Of a DNA stretch of 64,000 bases, positions 25,372 through 34,726 are shown in pieces. The number at the start of each line of letters is the position of its first letter. Position 1 is the stretch's first letter. Where the stretch lies: positions 558,001-622,000 of the forward strand of contig NZ_CP011040.1 in NCBI RefSeq assembly GCF_000238255.3. The letters run 5' to 3'. Position numbers and translations under genes: made by a program. The notes below the pieces were generated by a model. That model was not told where the DNA came from. It saw nothing but the letters and a program-made list of their open reading frames with translations, and did not search any database. The stretch is from Pseudoalteromonas spongiae UST010723-006. Its GTDB lineage: Bacteria > Pseudomonadota > Gammaproteobacteria > Enterobacterales > Alteromonadaceae.

Positions 25372-27945
25372 ATGAAAATTAAAGCGCTACGTAAGGCAAT
25401 ACTACTTGCCTGCTCATCAACACTCGTATCAACCATGTCTTATTCTGCATTAGCAGAAGAAAATAACACCGAAGAGATTAAAAAAGACGTCGAAAAAATC
25501 GCCGTAGTAGGTACACGCTCTGCGCCACGTTCAATCGCCGATTCACCTGTGCCGATTGATATTATCGGTGGTGATGATTTAGAAAAGCATGGTTCATCTG
25601 ACATGCTAGAGCTACTTGTAAGCCAAGTTCCTTCATTTAATGTGCGTCAACAACCTATCAGTGATGCCGCAACATTAATTCGCCCTGTTAACCTTCGTGG
25701 TTTATCGTCTGACAGCACCTTAGTGCTTGTGAACGGTAAACGTCGTCACCGTGCGTCAGTTATTGCGTTTCAAGGTGGTGGTGTAAATGATGGCGCACAA
25801 GGTCCAGATATTTCGGTAATTCCAAGCATCGCTTTAAAACAAGTTGAAGTGCTGCGAGACGGTGCTGCAGCGCAATACGGTTCAGATGCCATCGCGGGCG
25901 TAATGAATTTTGTGTTAAAAGATTCAGCCGAAGGTGGCAGTATCACAGTTAAATACGGTGAGTACTTTGAAGGTGACGGCGACACCACGACAATTGAAGG
26001 TAATATTGGCATGCCATTTACTGATGACGGCTTTGCTAACTTGTCTTTCGCATTAAAAAATGCCGATGCGACGAGCCGTTCAGTTCAGCGCCCAGATGCT
26101 GGGGGCCTTGCTGACGCAGGTAACACTTACATCAATGATCCTGCGCAAGTATGGGGTAATCCAGAAATTGAAGACGACTTGTCGGTGTTTGGTAACGTTG
26201 GCCTTGATTTAGGCAATGATAAAGAATTCTACATGTTTGGTAACTATTCTGAACGTGATGCAACAGGTGGCTTTTACTATCGTAATCCACATAACCGCAG
26301 TAATGTTTATTCAAACGATGGCGGCGAAACTTTGCTAATTGGTGATATTGGTCAAGCAAATGGCGGTCCTAGAACATGTGCTGTTGTACCGGCAAATGTA
26401 CCGGATGTACTTGATACGCAAGCATATAAAGATATGGTTGCTGATCCTAACTGTTTCTCAATGAACATGATTTTCCCAGGTGGTTACACGCCGCAATTTG
26501 CTGGTAACATCGTTGATACATCGCTTACCATGGGTGTTGAAGGTGAGATTAGTGGTGGCTGGTTAGATGAAGTTTATTTTGATTTAAGCGGCTCAGTAGG
26601 TCGAAATGCAGCGGATTTCTACCTTTATAACTCGCTTAACCCATCACTTGGTTTAGACACGCCAGTTGATTTTGATACGGGTAAATATATTCAACTTGAA
26701 AAGACATTTAACTTTGATTTAGTTAAATCAGTTGAGGTGGGTTTAGATGATCCGCTTAACCTTGCTGGTGGTTTTGAATTTAGAGAAGAATCGTTCGAAA
26801 TAGTGTCAGGAGAAGAAGCCTCATGGAAAGCCGGACCATACGCAGACCAAGGCTTTAATATTGGTTCGCATGGCTTTAAAGGCTTTGGTCCTGAATCTCA
26901 AGGAACTAATACTCGTCGTAACTGGGCGGCATATGTTGACGCTGAAGCGTATTTAACTGAAAGCTTGCTATTTGGCGCGGCACTTCGTTACGAAGATTAC
27001 AATACCTTTGGTGATACAGCGAACTACAAGTTAACACTGCAATATGCTATTTCAGATGATTGGCAGATCCGTGGTTCAACAAGTACTGGTTTTAGAGCAC
27101 CGACCGTTGGTCAGGCAAATGTTGTAAATACGGCAACATCACTTGTAGGCGGTGAATTAATTCAAAGTTTCTTAGCGCCGCCAACAGATCCACTTTCTGC
27201 GTTTTATGGTGGTAAAGAGCTGACACCGGAAGAATCAACAAGTTATGCATTAGGTACTGTATATGAGTATGATGATTTCTTCTTAACAGTTGATTACTAC
27301 AACATTGAAGTAACAGATCGTATCGCGCAGTCTAGTCAAATCACTGTACGTGAAGAAGATTATGCTGAACTTAGATCGCTTGGTGTACAAAACCCAGAGT
27401 TAATCTCGGCCGTTACCTACTTCGCAAATGACTTTGATACTACAACACAAGGTGTTGATATTGTTGCTAACTATTCAGCCGATTTACTCAATGGCGCAAC
27501 AAAATTTGCGTTAGCGTATAACTGGAATGAAACAACGGTTGATGCGTTTAACCCAGCAACCACAAGCGACGGTAAAGTAAAACGTTTAGAAGAAGGCATG
27601 CCTCAACACCGTGCTACGTTCACAATTACCCAAAACTGGGATGATATTAGCATGTTTGTGCGCGCTAACTACTTCGGCGAATACTTCGCAGTGCATGCAG
27701 ATGATGATTGTTTAGACGGTTGTTGGAATGAAATTGCGGATTCATCATTTACCTTTGATGCGGAAGTGAGTTATTTCATTAATGAGAGCTTTAAAGCAGC
27801 TGTTGGTGCAAACAACATATTCGACCAAGAAGCACAAAAACTACCAACTGCTTCGTATGGTGTACTAGGTGCTAAATATTACGAAAGTGGTCCGTACGAC
27901 TACAACGGTGGTTTCTACTACGTGAAATTAAGCTATATGTTTTAA
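25372..27945 (+). CDS. TonB-dependent outer-membrane receptor
   Basis: 857 residues. A signal peptide (MKIKALRKAILLACSSTLVSTMSYSALA) is followed by VEKIAVVGTRSAPRSIADSPVPIDIIGGDDL, the TonB-box/plug start, then a plug domain with LRGLSSDSTLVLVNGKRRH and VLRDGAAAQYGSDAIAGVMNF. The rest is a 22-strand barrel ending in an aromatic residue (YVKLSYMF). AGGGA lies before the ATG. No partner transport gene is adjacent and no substrate can be named. The cysteine pairs in loops (RTCAVV...NCFSMN, DDCLDGCW) are typical of Alteromonadales receptors. Confidence 0.94.
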   Translation: MKIKALRKAILLACSSTLVSTMSYSALAEENNTEEIKKDVEKIAVVGTRSAPRSIADSPVPIDIIGGDDLEKHGSSDMLELLVSQVPSFNVRQQPISDAATLIRPVNLRGLSSDSTLVLVNGKRRHRASVIAFQGGGVNDGAQGPDISVIPSIALKQVEVLRDGAAAQYGSDAIAGVMNFVLKDSAEGGSITVKYGEYFEGDGDTTTIEGNIGMPFTDDGFANLSFALKNADATSRSVQRPDAGGLADAGNTYINDPAQVWGNPEIEDDLSVFGNVGLDLGNDKEFYMFGNYSERDATGGFYYRNPHNRSNVYSNDGGETLLIGDIGQANGGPRTCAVVPANVPDVLDTQAYKDMVADPNCFSMNMIFPGGYTPQFAGNIVDTSLTMGVEGEISGGWLDEVYFDLSGSVGRNAADFYLYNSLNPSLGLDTPVDFDTGKYIQLEKTFNFDLVKSVEVGLDDPLNLAGGFEFREESFEIVSGEEASWKAGPYADQGFNIGSHGFKGFGPESQGTNTRRNWAAYVDAEAYLTESLLFGAALRYEDYNTFGDTANYKLTLQYAISDDWQIRGSTSTGFRAPTVGQANVVNTATSLVGGELIQSFLAPPTDPLSAFYGGKELTPEESTSYALGTVYEYDDFFLTVDYYNIEVTDRIAQSSQITVREEDYAELRSLGVQNPELISAVTYFANDFDTTTQGVDIVANYSADLLNGATKFALAYNWNETTVDAFNPATTSDGKVKRLEEGMPQHRATFTITQNWDDISMFVRANYFGEYFAVHADDDCLDGCWNEIADSSFTFDAEVSYFINESFKAAVGANNIFDQEAQKLPTASYGVLGAKYYESGPYDYNGGFYYVKLSYMF

Positions 27946-27965
27946 TATATAAGTTATATAACGTC

Positions 27966-27994
27966 AAAGCCCAGCCAAGTTGCTGGGCTTTTTT
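27966..27994. terminator. Rho-independent terminator
   Basis: Stem aaagcccagc (27966-27975) with gctgggcttt (27982-27991) and a T-run; it serves the TonB receptor gene and overlaps the convergent gene's end. Confidence 0.88.
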
Positions 27995-29225
27995 ATAGCG
28001 GGTCTTCTTGCTGGGTACAGTTATATAAAATATCACTCCACTTTATGGCTTCATAATAAAACGCTGGTAAATCCGCTTGATCGAGTTTTAGTTTGTTACA
28101 CTGTGATTCTATTTTTTGCCAATTACCAGATTCATAACTAAGCACGAGTTCAAGAATATTTCGATTGAGATTCTCTTCGCCAATTAATGCATCGCTAATG
28201 TCTTTTCCGAGTGGGAGCTGTTTGATAATTACGTCCATAGAGCGATCGAAAATGGCATCTAATAAGGAGAAAAGACCAACCAAGAATGACTTACTTTTTA
28301 AACTTGGCGCGATTTTTTGCGCAATTACATCGCAAAATTTGGCTCGAATGGTCGACATGCGAATTAGTTCGTGGGGCTTGTCTTTAGCAAAGTGCGCAGT
28401 AACAACTAGGTTTAAAAAACGCTTCGCGTTTTGGTCACCAAGGTAAATCAAGCCTTGTTTAATTGAGTTAATTTCTTCGCGAGTAGGAAACAGACCCGAA
28501 TTGATAAAGCGCAGTAATTTGTAGCAAAGCGCAGCATCTTGCTCAACCAGATTAGCGATTTTGTCGTAATTAAGCTCTTCTTTTACAAGTTCGGTATAGA
28601 GCAACACCACAGTTTGTGAGTGGCTTACCATATCTTGCTGTTCAATTAATTGTGGGCGACATAAGAAGTACCCTTGAAAGTAATCGAAGCCAAGTTGTTT
28701 GGCGAGTTCGAAATCTTCATGAGTTTCAATTTTTGTCGCCATTAGTTTGAGGTTTTTTTGTTGCTTTAACTTATTAATATCGGCAATGACCGTGTTTAAC
28801 GGCGTTCTACTAATATCAAATTTCACCAAGCGGCATAAGTTGCAATAAGGTTGCCAGTCAAAATCGGGAGTGTAGGGATCAAGTGCTAGCACATAGTTTT
28901 TGTGAAATAAGCTACGGCATGCTTCATACACTTCTTGATTAGGCACGAAGTCTGTCATTAACTCAACAATAAAATCGTTGCTTGGTAACAGCTCAGGCTG
29001 CTTTTGCAATATACCAAGATGTGGAAACTTAATGAGCGCTTTTTTACCAGACGTTAAGCGCCTTAATCCGATAATAAACTGACTATCGGCGATAAGTTTT
29101 GAGGTGGCAATAACTGGGTCTACGGTAGGAAATGAATTAGCGCGGCTATTACGAAATAGTAGCTCATAGGCGACTAATCTTTTTTTGTGATTTAATACTG
29201 CTTGACGTGCTGTGTAAATTTTCAA
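27993..29225 (-). CDS. EAL-HDOD signalling protein (degenerate EAL)
   Basis: 410 residues. The N-terminal EAL-like domain starts ARQAVLNHKKRLVAYELLFRN and includes LVKFDISR, TKIETHEDFELAKQLGFDYFQGYFLCRPQ. EAL is changed to ELL and the DDFGTG loop to DPYTPD, so phosphodiesterase activity is unlikely. The HDOD half begins near residue 205 (LYTELVKEELNYDKIANLVEQDAALCYKLLRFINSG), the domain family that includes CdgJ and YuxH-type regulators of motility. The start is TTG at 29225; no better start lies near. Downstream targets are unknown. Confidence 0.88.
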   Translation of the reverse strand: MKIYTARQAVLNHKKRLVAYELLFRNSRANSFPTVDPVIATSKLIADSQFIIGLRRLTSGKKALIKFPHLGILQKQPELLPSNDFIVELMTDFVPNQEVYEACRSLFHKNYVLALDPYTPDFDWQPYCNLCRLVKFDISRTPLNTVIADINKLKQQKNLKLMATKIETHEDFELAKQLGFDYFQGYFLCRPQLIEQQDMVSHSQTVVLLYTELVKEELNYDKIANLVEQDAALCYKLLRFINSGLFPTREEINSIKQGLIYLGDQNAKRFLNLVVTAHFAKDKPHELIRMSTIRAKFCDVIAQKIAPSLKSKSFLVGLFSLLDAIFDRSMDVIIKQLPLGKDISDALIGEENLNRNILELVLSYESGNWQKIESQCNKLKLDQADLPAFYYEAIKWSDILYNCTQQEDPL

Positions 29226-29290
29226 TTTGTTTTTAAAATTAGCGATTTACCTTTCAATTTAGCTTTTTTTAGCATTTTTGCAATAATAAA

Positions 29291-29312
29291 AAAGGGTCAA
29301 ATGACCCTTTTT
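29291..29312. terminator. Rho-independent terminator
   Basis: Stem aaagggtca (29291-29299) with tgacccttt (29302-29310), with A- and T-runs on both sides, lies between the KfrA-like and EAL-HDOD genes and is well placed for the former. Confidence 0.85.
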
Positions 29313-29333
29313 CCAATTCACTAACCAATATGG

Positions 29334-30707
29334 TTATGCTTGATCTTGTAGTGGCACAACGTTGTTTTGAGCGCGTATTTGTTCAAGTTCTAACTTAGCA
29401 TCATCTACTTCACGCTCTAGATCGCGCACACGTGCCATCGCTTTTTCGGCGCTGCGTGTTAAACGTTCTACAGTCGTTGCAGAGTTTTGCTTAATAAATT
29501 CAAGTTGCTCTTGTAGCTTCTCGTTTTCATTCTCATAACGCCATGCGTTTTGCTGTTCGCTAACAAGTTTTTCTTCAAGTAGTCTGATCTTAGCGAGGTT
29601 TTGATCAGAGTTTTGCGTTAAGCGCTGAATAGTAGCGGTTGAATTGTTCTTAACAAAGTCCATTTGCTTAAGTAAGTTTTCTTTTTCACTTTCAAAGCTT
29701 GTCGCAATCTTCTGAGCCTCAGCCAGCTGCGTCTGCATTTCTTCGATTTGCTCTTTTGCACCTTTGACCGCTGTTTGCTGATCTTGGTTATGCTGTGATA
29801 GCTCAAGGTTTTGTTTCTTCATCATTTCAATGCTTTGCTCAGCTTGTTTAAGCTGTGCTTGCATTGCTTCTTTTGCTTGGCGAAGATCTTCAACTTCCGA
29901 GTTATGCTGCTCTGCTTTCGCTGCATGTGTATTTGCAGTTTGCTCTAACTGTGAAAGCTGAGAAAGTGTAGAGTTTTTTTCTTGTAATAATGCTTGGATT
30001 TTCGAGTCTTTTTCTTCAAGTGCCGCTTCAAGAGTTTGTACTTGGCTTGCAACATTCTCAGTAAGCTCGCTTACTTTTGCTTCACCAGACTGTTTCAGCT
30101 CAGCAATGGTGCGTTCGCTCGACTCTTTTAATTCTGCAACGGTTGCAGCGTTATTAGCCTTTAATTGCTCAATTGTGTTTTCATTGGCAATTCGCATATC
30201 TTCAATTGTTTGATTTTTCGACTCAGTAAGGTCTTGAAGTTGCTTTTCGTGATGTTCTTTTAGTGATGCAATTTCAACATCAGCATTGTCTTCGACTTCA
30301 GCGATTGTCTGCTTGAATTGGCTTGTTTCTTCTTCTAAACGCGCTTCAAGCATTTGTAATTTTTCGGTTAATTCACCGGTAATTTGTTCTGTTTTTTGTA
30401 GGCTTAGGATAGCGAACTTTTCGGCTTCAATAGCACGTTCAAGTTGAACTTCGAAATCACGATTAATAGCATTTGAGAAACGTTTAATCTCGCGGTGAAA
30501 TGCAGCCATATACTCGTCACTTAATGATCCTGTATCAGCTGTCGCTTGGCGTGTGTCTTGCGACTCACTGCGCCAACGTTGATAGTGTGCAAGAATACTC
30601 GCAGTGCTGCCTTCACATTCTTGTAAAATGGCCTCAACCGACACTGGCTTTCCATCAGAAACCAGTTGGTCGCACAATTCTTTTACTTTTGCGTAATTTG
30701 TTGTCAT
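29334..30707 (-). CDS. KfrA-like DNA-binding coiled-coil protein
   Basis: 457 residues from the ATG at 30707, which has AAGGA about 8 bases upstream; an ATG 21 bases earlier lacks support. Residues 1-~110 resemble the KfrA N-terminal DNA-binding domain (AKVKELCDQLVSDGKPVSVEAILQECEGSTASILAHYQRWR). The rest is a very long coiled coil rich in Glu, Gln and Lys with repeated units such as TVAELKESSERT and TIAELKQSGEAK. Plasmid KfrA aids partition and autoregulates. Chromosomal copies are common and their role is unknown. Two near-repeats (FVKNNSTATIQRLTQNSDQ and FIKQNSATTVERLTRSAEK) suggest internal duplication. Confidence 0.82.
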   Translation of the reverse strand: MTTNYAKVKELCDQLVSDGKPVSVEAILQECEGSTASILAHYQRWRSESQDTRQATADTGSLSDEYMAAFHREIKRFSNAINRDFEVQLERAIEAEKFAILSLQKTEQITGELTEKLQMLEARLEEETSQFKQTIAEVEDNADVEIASLKEHHEKQLQDLTESKNQTIEDMRIANENTIEQLKANNAATVAELKESSERTIAELKQSGEAKVSELTENVASQVQTLEAALEEKDSKIQALLQEKNSTLSQLSQLEQTANTHAAKAEQHNSEVEDLRQAKEAMQAQLKQAEQSIEMMKKQNLELSQHNQDQQTAVKGAKEQIEEMQTQLAEAQKIATSFESEKENLLKQMDFVKNNSTATIQRLTQNSDQNLAKIRLLEEKLVSEQQNAWRYENENEKLQEQLEFIKQNSATTVERLTRSAEKAMARVRDLEREVDDAKLELEQIRAQNNVVPLQDQA

Positions 30708-31595
30708 TTCTCTATCCTTGTAGAGCATACATAGTTTTGGGGACTAATTTTTGCCGTTAATGATAAAGTATTAATTTCAATTCAAGTCGCTTAGACTTTC
30801 ACTTCATCTAAATGAAAATAACGGCATGTTGTAACAATAGCAATTTTGTCCAGAAAAGATCAACTCTAGTTAGCGTATTTAATTGCCAATTTAGAACTAG
30901 TTAGTGGTTTTATATAAGTATTAATTATTTTAAATCCTGTTTTATAACTTTTGGTTAATAATTAGGTACTATAATAAAAATTGTTTTCTTTTAACTAATT
31001 TAGTCGATTACTCGAAGTTTTAGCATAAAATTTAATTAGATATATGCGTTAAATTGGGATGACTAGGGCTGTTATTTGCAGTGATATCAAAAGTGAATTG
31101 AAGTAATCACCGTAAATTATTTTGTTAGCCTTAACTTACTGTTTACATAAGGAATAAGGTTAACGAACGTAAACAAGCTGCAGCATACATACGAGTTTTA
31201 GACTCAGCCAAATAAAATTACCACAAGCTTTTATATGATTAACACATTACTTCGTGATTTAGCATGAGGCGTAGGCGAAGATTTGCATTAAGCAAGTTAT
31301 CTATGGCGGTATTTTAAAAGTAATTTTAGAATACAAGTATAGTATCTTAATAGGTGCTTTCTTTGGCGTAGTGTAAACCTAAAACCATTGCCCTTTGCAT
31401 ATTCATTTTTATGTATTCTTATATCTTAAATACGGTCGGTTTAATGAAGTAAAATACGATGTATTTACACATCAACCGAGACATAGCTTGTTACTTATTT
31501 TGTCGTAATTTTTTCTTGTCATACTTGAGTTCTTCATCACTTATTATATAAATGTACGGGTATTTTATAGAATTAAACAGTGAACAATTTTAGTT
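30708..31595. other. Long AT-rich intergenic region (~890 bp)
   Basis: No coding frame of notable length and no strong hairpin or dyad. It is markedly AT-rich compared with the genes on either side. It must hold promoters for the divergent KfrA-like gene and soxR. I saw no classical SoxR operator (CCTCAAGTTAACTTGAGG type). Origin as decayed foreign DNA is possible but unproven. Confidence 0.4.
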
Positions 31596-32036
31596 ATGGC
31601 TGATGCGAACCTTTCGGTTGGAAATATTGCAAAACGTGCTGGGGTAAAAGTCTCGACGCTCCACTTTTACGAAGAAAAAGGGTTAATTCGTAGTTGGCGT
31701 AATAGTGGCAACCAAAGGCGATATAAACCGGATGTATTAAGACGGATCGCATTAATTAAAGCGGGCCAGAAAATTGGTGTTAGTTTAAGTGATATTAAAG
31801 CAATTTTGTCGCAATTACCTAATGAACGTACACCTACGGTTAGTGACTGGGAACACATCGCTACTGCGTGGCGTGATAAGTTAACCCAACAGATTTTATA
31901 TATTGAAAAGCTAAAAGACTCTCTCACATCGTGTATTGGTTGCGGTTGTTTGTCGTTGGAAAGGTGCCACTTATATAACCAAGATGATTGCTTAAAGGAA
32001 GAGGGCGAGGGAGCCGTTATTCTAGAGCGAAAATAG
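31596..32036 (+). CDS. soxR: Redox-sensitive MerR-family regulator SoxR
   Basis: 146 residues. MerR helix-turn-helix at the N-terminus (LSVGNIAKRAGVKVSTLHFYEEKGLI), long dimerisation helix, and the [2Fe-2S] cluster motif C113-x2-C116-x-C118-x5-C124 in CIGCGCLSLERC that defines SoxR. Oxidation of the cluster by superoxide or redox-cycling drugs switches on target promoters. No soxS is adjacent, as in most bacteria outside the enterics, where SoxR acts directly on efflux or oxidoreductase genes. Confidence 0.95.
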   Translation: MADANLSVGNIAKRAGVKVSTLHFYEEKGLIRSWRNSGNQRRYKPDVLRRIALIKAGQKIGVSLSDIKAILSQLPNERTPTVSDWEHIATAWRDKLTQQILYIEKLKDSLTSCIGCGCLSLERCHLYNQDDCLKEEGEGAVILERK

Positions 32037-32180
32037 TGGTGTAGAATTAAGTTGGGTTGGAATTAAGTTTCTGTTTTTGTTAGCAATTAATTTTTATGGC
32101 TCGTCATTTATCATGCGATAGCTTGGTGCGAAATAATCGATAAACACATCAAACAACGCTTAGTATTGCGTTGCAAACAA

Positions 32181-32212
32181 AGTGTATAGCATTTGCTATA
32201 CACTTTATTTAT
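32181..32212. terminator. Strong hairpin downstream of aspA
   Basis: Perfect 11-bp stem agtgtatagca (32181-32191) with tgctatacact (32194-32204), with A-rich and T-rich flanks, 17-25 bases past the aspA stop on its coding strand. Confidence 0.75.
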
Positions 32213-32228
32213 TAAAAGTGCTTAAGCC

Positions 32229-33614
32229 TTATGCAGGTTCAGTCAATTTTTCTGGTTGCATAATATCTGCTAGTTGAGATTCACTAAGGATCCCTTTTTC
32301 CAACACCAAGTCTTTGATATTTTTACCTGAACTTAATGCGTCTTTAGCTATGTCGGTGGCAGCGTCGTAACCAATAAATGGATTTAACGCCGTAACAAGC
32401 GCGAGGCTATTGTCTAATAAATAATGACAACGCTCATGGTTTGCACTAATGCCTGAAACGCAGTGCTGGTCGAACATGCTACATGCGTTAGTTAGTAGCG
32501 CCATTTCTTCCATAATATTAAATGCTATTAACGGCTCCATTGCGTTTAATTGCAGTTGTCCGGCTTCAGCCGCCATACTGATTGCTGAGTCTAATCCAAT
32601 TACTTGATATGCGACTTGGCTTACGGCTTCGGGAATAACCGGGTTAACCTTAGCCGGCATAATTGAACTACCCGGTTGTTTTGCTGGTAAATTTATTTCG
32701 CTTAACCCTGCGCGTGGACCCATACTTAATAAGCGTAAATCATTGGCAATTTTAGATAACTTGATTGCAAGACGTTTAAGTGCTGATGAGTAAATTACAA
32801 ACGCGCCCATATCAGAGCTGGCCTCAATTAAATCTTCGGCCTTAACAAAGGGTAGTTCAGTTAAACATGCTAACTGCTTGATTGCTACTTCAGCATAGCC
32901 TTTTTTGGTATTTATCCCTGTTCCAACCGCGGTTCCACCTAAGTTGATTTCATAGAAGAATGGGCTTAACTGATTAAGTAACTTTACTTCTTCACGTAGC
33001 GTTGATGCGAACCCCGCAAACTCTTGTCCTAATGTCATTGGAACTGCATCTTGCAATTGGGTTCTGGCCAGCTTAAGAATATGTTTAAATTCTTGAGATT
33101 TTTCAGAAAAACGTTCAATCAAGCCTTCTAGGCTGGCTATCAGCTTTGGCTGTTGTAGCAAGATACTTAGGCGAATGGCGCTTGGGTAAACATCGTTGGT
33201 TGATTGCGACAAGTTTACATCGCTATTAGGGTGTATAAATTGGTAGGCCCCGAGAGGATGTCCTAACTTTTGCAGTGCGATATTAGCGATTACTTCGTTG
33301 GCATTCATATTGGTTGATGTGCCAGCGCCGCCTTGGATCATGCCAACAGGAAATTGATCATGATACTGGCCATCAATTAGATCATTGCATGATGCAAAAA
33401 TTGCATCAGCTTTTTCATCGTTAATTAGACCTATTTGCTGGTTTGCGCGAACACAGGCTGCTTTAACGTAGGCGAGTGATTTAATCATCGCAGGGTATTG
33501 TGAAAGTGTCTTGTCACTTAACGGAAAGTTATTTACTGCGCGCTGAGTTTGTATGCCATAGAGTACATTGTTTTCAATTGTCATTGTACCGAGAAGATCA
33601 GATTCTATACGCAT
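32229..33614 (-). CDS. aspA: Aspartate ammonia-lyase
   Basis: 461 residues of the fumarase/aspartase superfamily: RIESDLLGTMTIENNVLYGIQTQRAVNNFPLS at the start, TSTNMNANEVIAN, HPNSDVNLSQSTNDVYPSAIR, GGTAVGTGIN and the signature loop GSSIMPAKVNPVIPE that carries the catalytic serine. Aspartase is preferred over fumarase by the VIPE ending and the N-terminal pattern. It converts L-aspartate to fumarate and ammonia. A LysR-type regulator lies just upstream on the same strand. Confidence 0.9.
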   Translation of the reverse strand: MRIESDLLGTMTIENNVLYGIQTQRAVNNFPLSDKTLSQYPAMIKSLAYVKAACVRANQQIGLINDEKADAIFASCNDLIDGQYHDQFPVGMIQGGAGTSTNMNANEVIANIALQKLGHPLGAYQFIHPNSDVNLSQSTNDVYPSAIRLSILLQQPKLIASLEGLIERFSEKSQEFKHILKLARTQLQDAVPMTLGQEFAGFASTLREEVKLLNQLSPFFYEINLGGTAVGTGINTKKGYAEVAIKQLACLTELPFVKAEDLIEASSDMGAFVIYSSALKRLAIKLSKIANDLRLLSMGPRAGLSEINLPAKQPGSSIMPAKVNPVIPEAVSQVAYQVIGLDSAISMAAEAGQLQLNAMEPLIAFNIMEEMALLTNACSMFDQHCVSGISANHERCHYLLDNSLALVTALNPFIGYDAATDIAKDALSSGKNIKDLVLEKGILSESQLADIMQPEKLTEPA

Positions 33615-33698
33615 TGTTTTTTGTCTTGTATTGGTGAGAGTCGGCGCAAGATTACCGATAAGCTAGGTTAAAGACTAATGCTTTAAATAGGTTTTGGT

Positions 33699-33715
33699 TA
33701 TGCAAATTATGCATA
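33699..33715. promoter_or_regulatory. Dyad upstream of aspA (LysR-box-like)
   Basis: tatgca-aatta-tgcata is a perfect 6+6 dyad about 85 bases before the aspA ATG. It contains a T-N11-A arrangement, the general shape of LysR-type sites. Binding by the adjacent LysR protein is inference. Confidence 0.45.
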
Positions 33716-33773
33716 GCACAGGGAAGTTTCCATATCGCCTAGCGTTATAATGATTACTTTTACTCATTCAACG

Positions 33774-34658
33774 TTAGTTTAAGTCGTCATTTTCTAAAGC
33801 TTGTGTTATGCCTTGCCAGTAAATAGATTTTGTATGATCGCTAGAAGGAATTCGATATAAGCTAACGCTTAGATTATTGATGGCATCAAATCCGGTGATG
33901 ATGCTGAGCTTTTCTTCTTGAAGCTCTTTTTCAATCGCGAATTCAGGCAGCCATGCCATACCTAGACCTTGCATTACCATGGTTTTTAAACTGTCTGCCA
34001 TTGATGAACTCGCCACTTTATCAAGTCTGCTTTTTGTTTGCTGGTCTAGTGCATTATCAACGGTACGGCCGAGAAAAATTGAAGCTTGATAAGCAAGGTA
34101 GGGTACTTTAGTTGCCGTTTGCCACGTATTAATTTGAGAACTCAGTGCGACCGGCAATAGTTTTACTGCGCCAAGTTCAAAACGCTCATAACCTTCACCT
34201 AGCAATTCTTCATCATGAAATGCAAGTAAATAGTCACAATTATTACTTTTGAGTAGTTTTGTACAGTCGTCCGCATCGGCGATTTGAAGCTCAGCGCTGA
34301 CATTAGGTAACTGTCGCTTTAGAGTTTTTAATATTTTTGGAAACACCCCCAGCGCCAATGTATGAGTTGCGGCTATTTTTAGCTCTTGGGCATAGCTTGT
34401 TGCCCGTAACTTTTCAGCGGAGTTGTTGAGTAAATGTAACACTGATTGTGCAGTTGGTTGAAATGCAATGCCTTCTTTGGTGAGACTAAGTGGGTTGGTG
34501 CGTCTATCAATGAGTTTGCACCCCAAACTTTTTTCTAATGCTTGAATTCGACGGCTAAATGCCGGTTGGGTTACAAATCGTAATTGTGCAGCTAAACTAA
34601 AGTTTTTAGTTTCACTTAGAATAAGAAAGTCTTGTAACCATTTGGTTTCTATGTTCAT
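33774..34658 (-). CDS. LysR-family regulator, HypT (YjiE)-like
   Basis: 294 residues. The N-terminal helix-turn-helix reads NIETKWLQDFLILSETKNFSLAAQLRFVTQPAFSRRIQALEKSLG, close to E. coli HypT (NIETKWLYDFLTL, SQPAFSRRIRALE), and the effector domain keeps FHDEELL and GLGMAWLPEFAI. HypT responds to hypochlorite through methionine oxidation; whether this orthologue does is unknown. Its position directly upstream of aspA suggests it could control aspartase, and it is divergent from a small secreted protein gene. Confidence 0.88.
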   Translation of the reverse strand: MNIETKWLQDFLILSETKNFSLAAQLRFVTQPAFSRRIQALEKSLGCKLIDRRTNPLSLTKEGIAFQPTAQSVLHLLNNSAEKLRATSYAQELKIAATHTLALGVFPKILKTLKRQLPNVSAELQIADADDCTKLLKSNNCDYLLAFHDEELLGEGYERFELGAVKLLPVALSSQINTWQTATKVPYLAYQASIFLGRTVDNALDQQTKSRLDKVASSSMADSLKTMVMQGLGMAWLPEFAIEKELQEEKLSIITGFDAINNLSVSLYRIPSSDHTKSIYWQGITQALENDDLN

Positions 34659-34680
34659 TTAACGTATCAAACTAATTTAG

Positions 34681-34703
34681 AGTACAGTACTGAGCAATGC
34701 TCA
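34681..34703. promoter_or_regulatory. Twin palindromes with LysR T-N11-A box
   Basis: agtacagtact (34681-34691) is directly followed by tgagcaatgctca (34691-34703), sharing one base. The second is a T-N11-A dyad, the classic LysR-type operator shape, 23-45 bases before the lysR start and close to the divergent gene's promoter. Autoregulation is likely but inferred. Confidence 0.55.
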
Positions 34704-34726
34704 CATTGATTTAAAAGGATCATACT

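Noticed and set aside
31360..31420. Short minus-strand frame reading QRAMVLGLHYAKESTY in the large gap
   Set aside because: Under 20 residues and no family that I can recognise; not enough to call a gene remnant.
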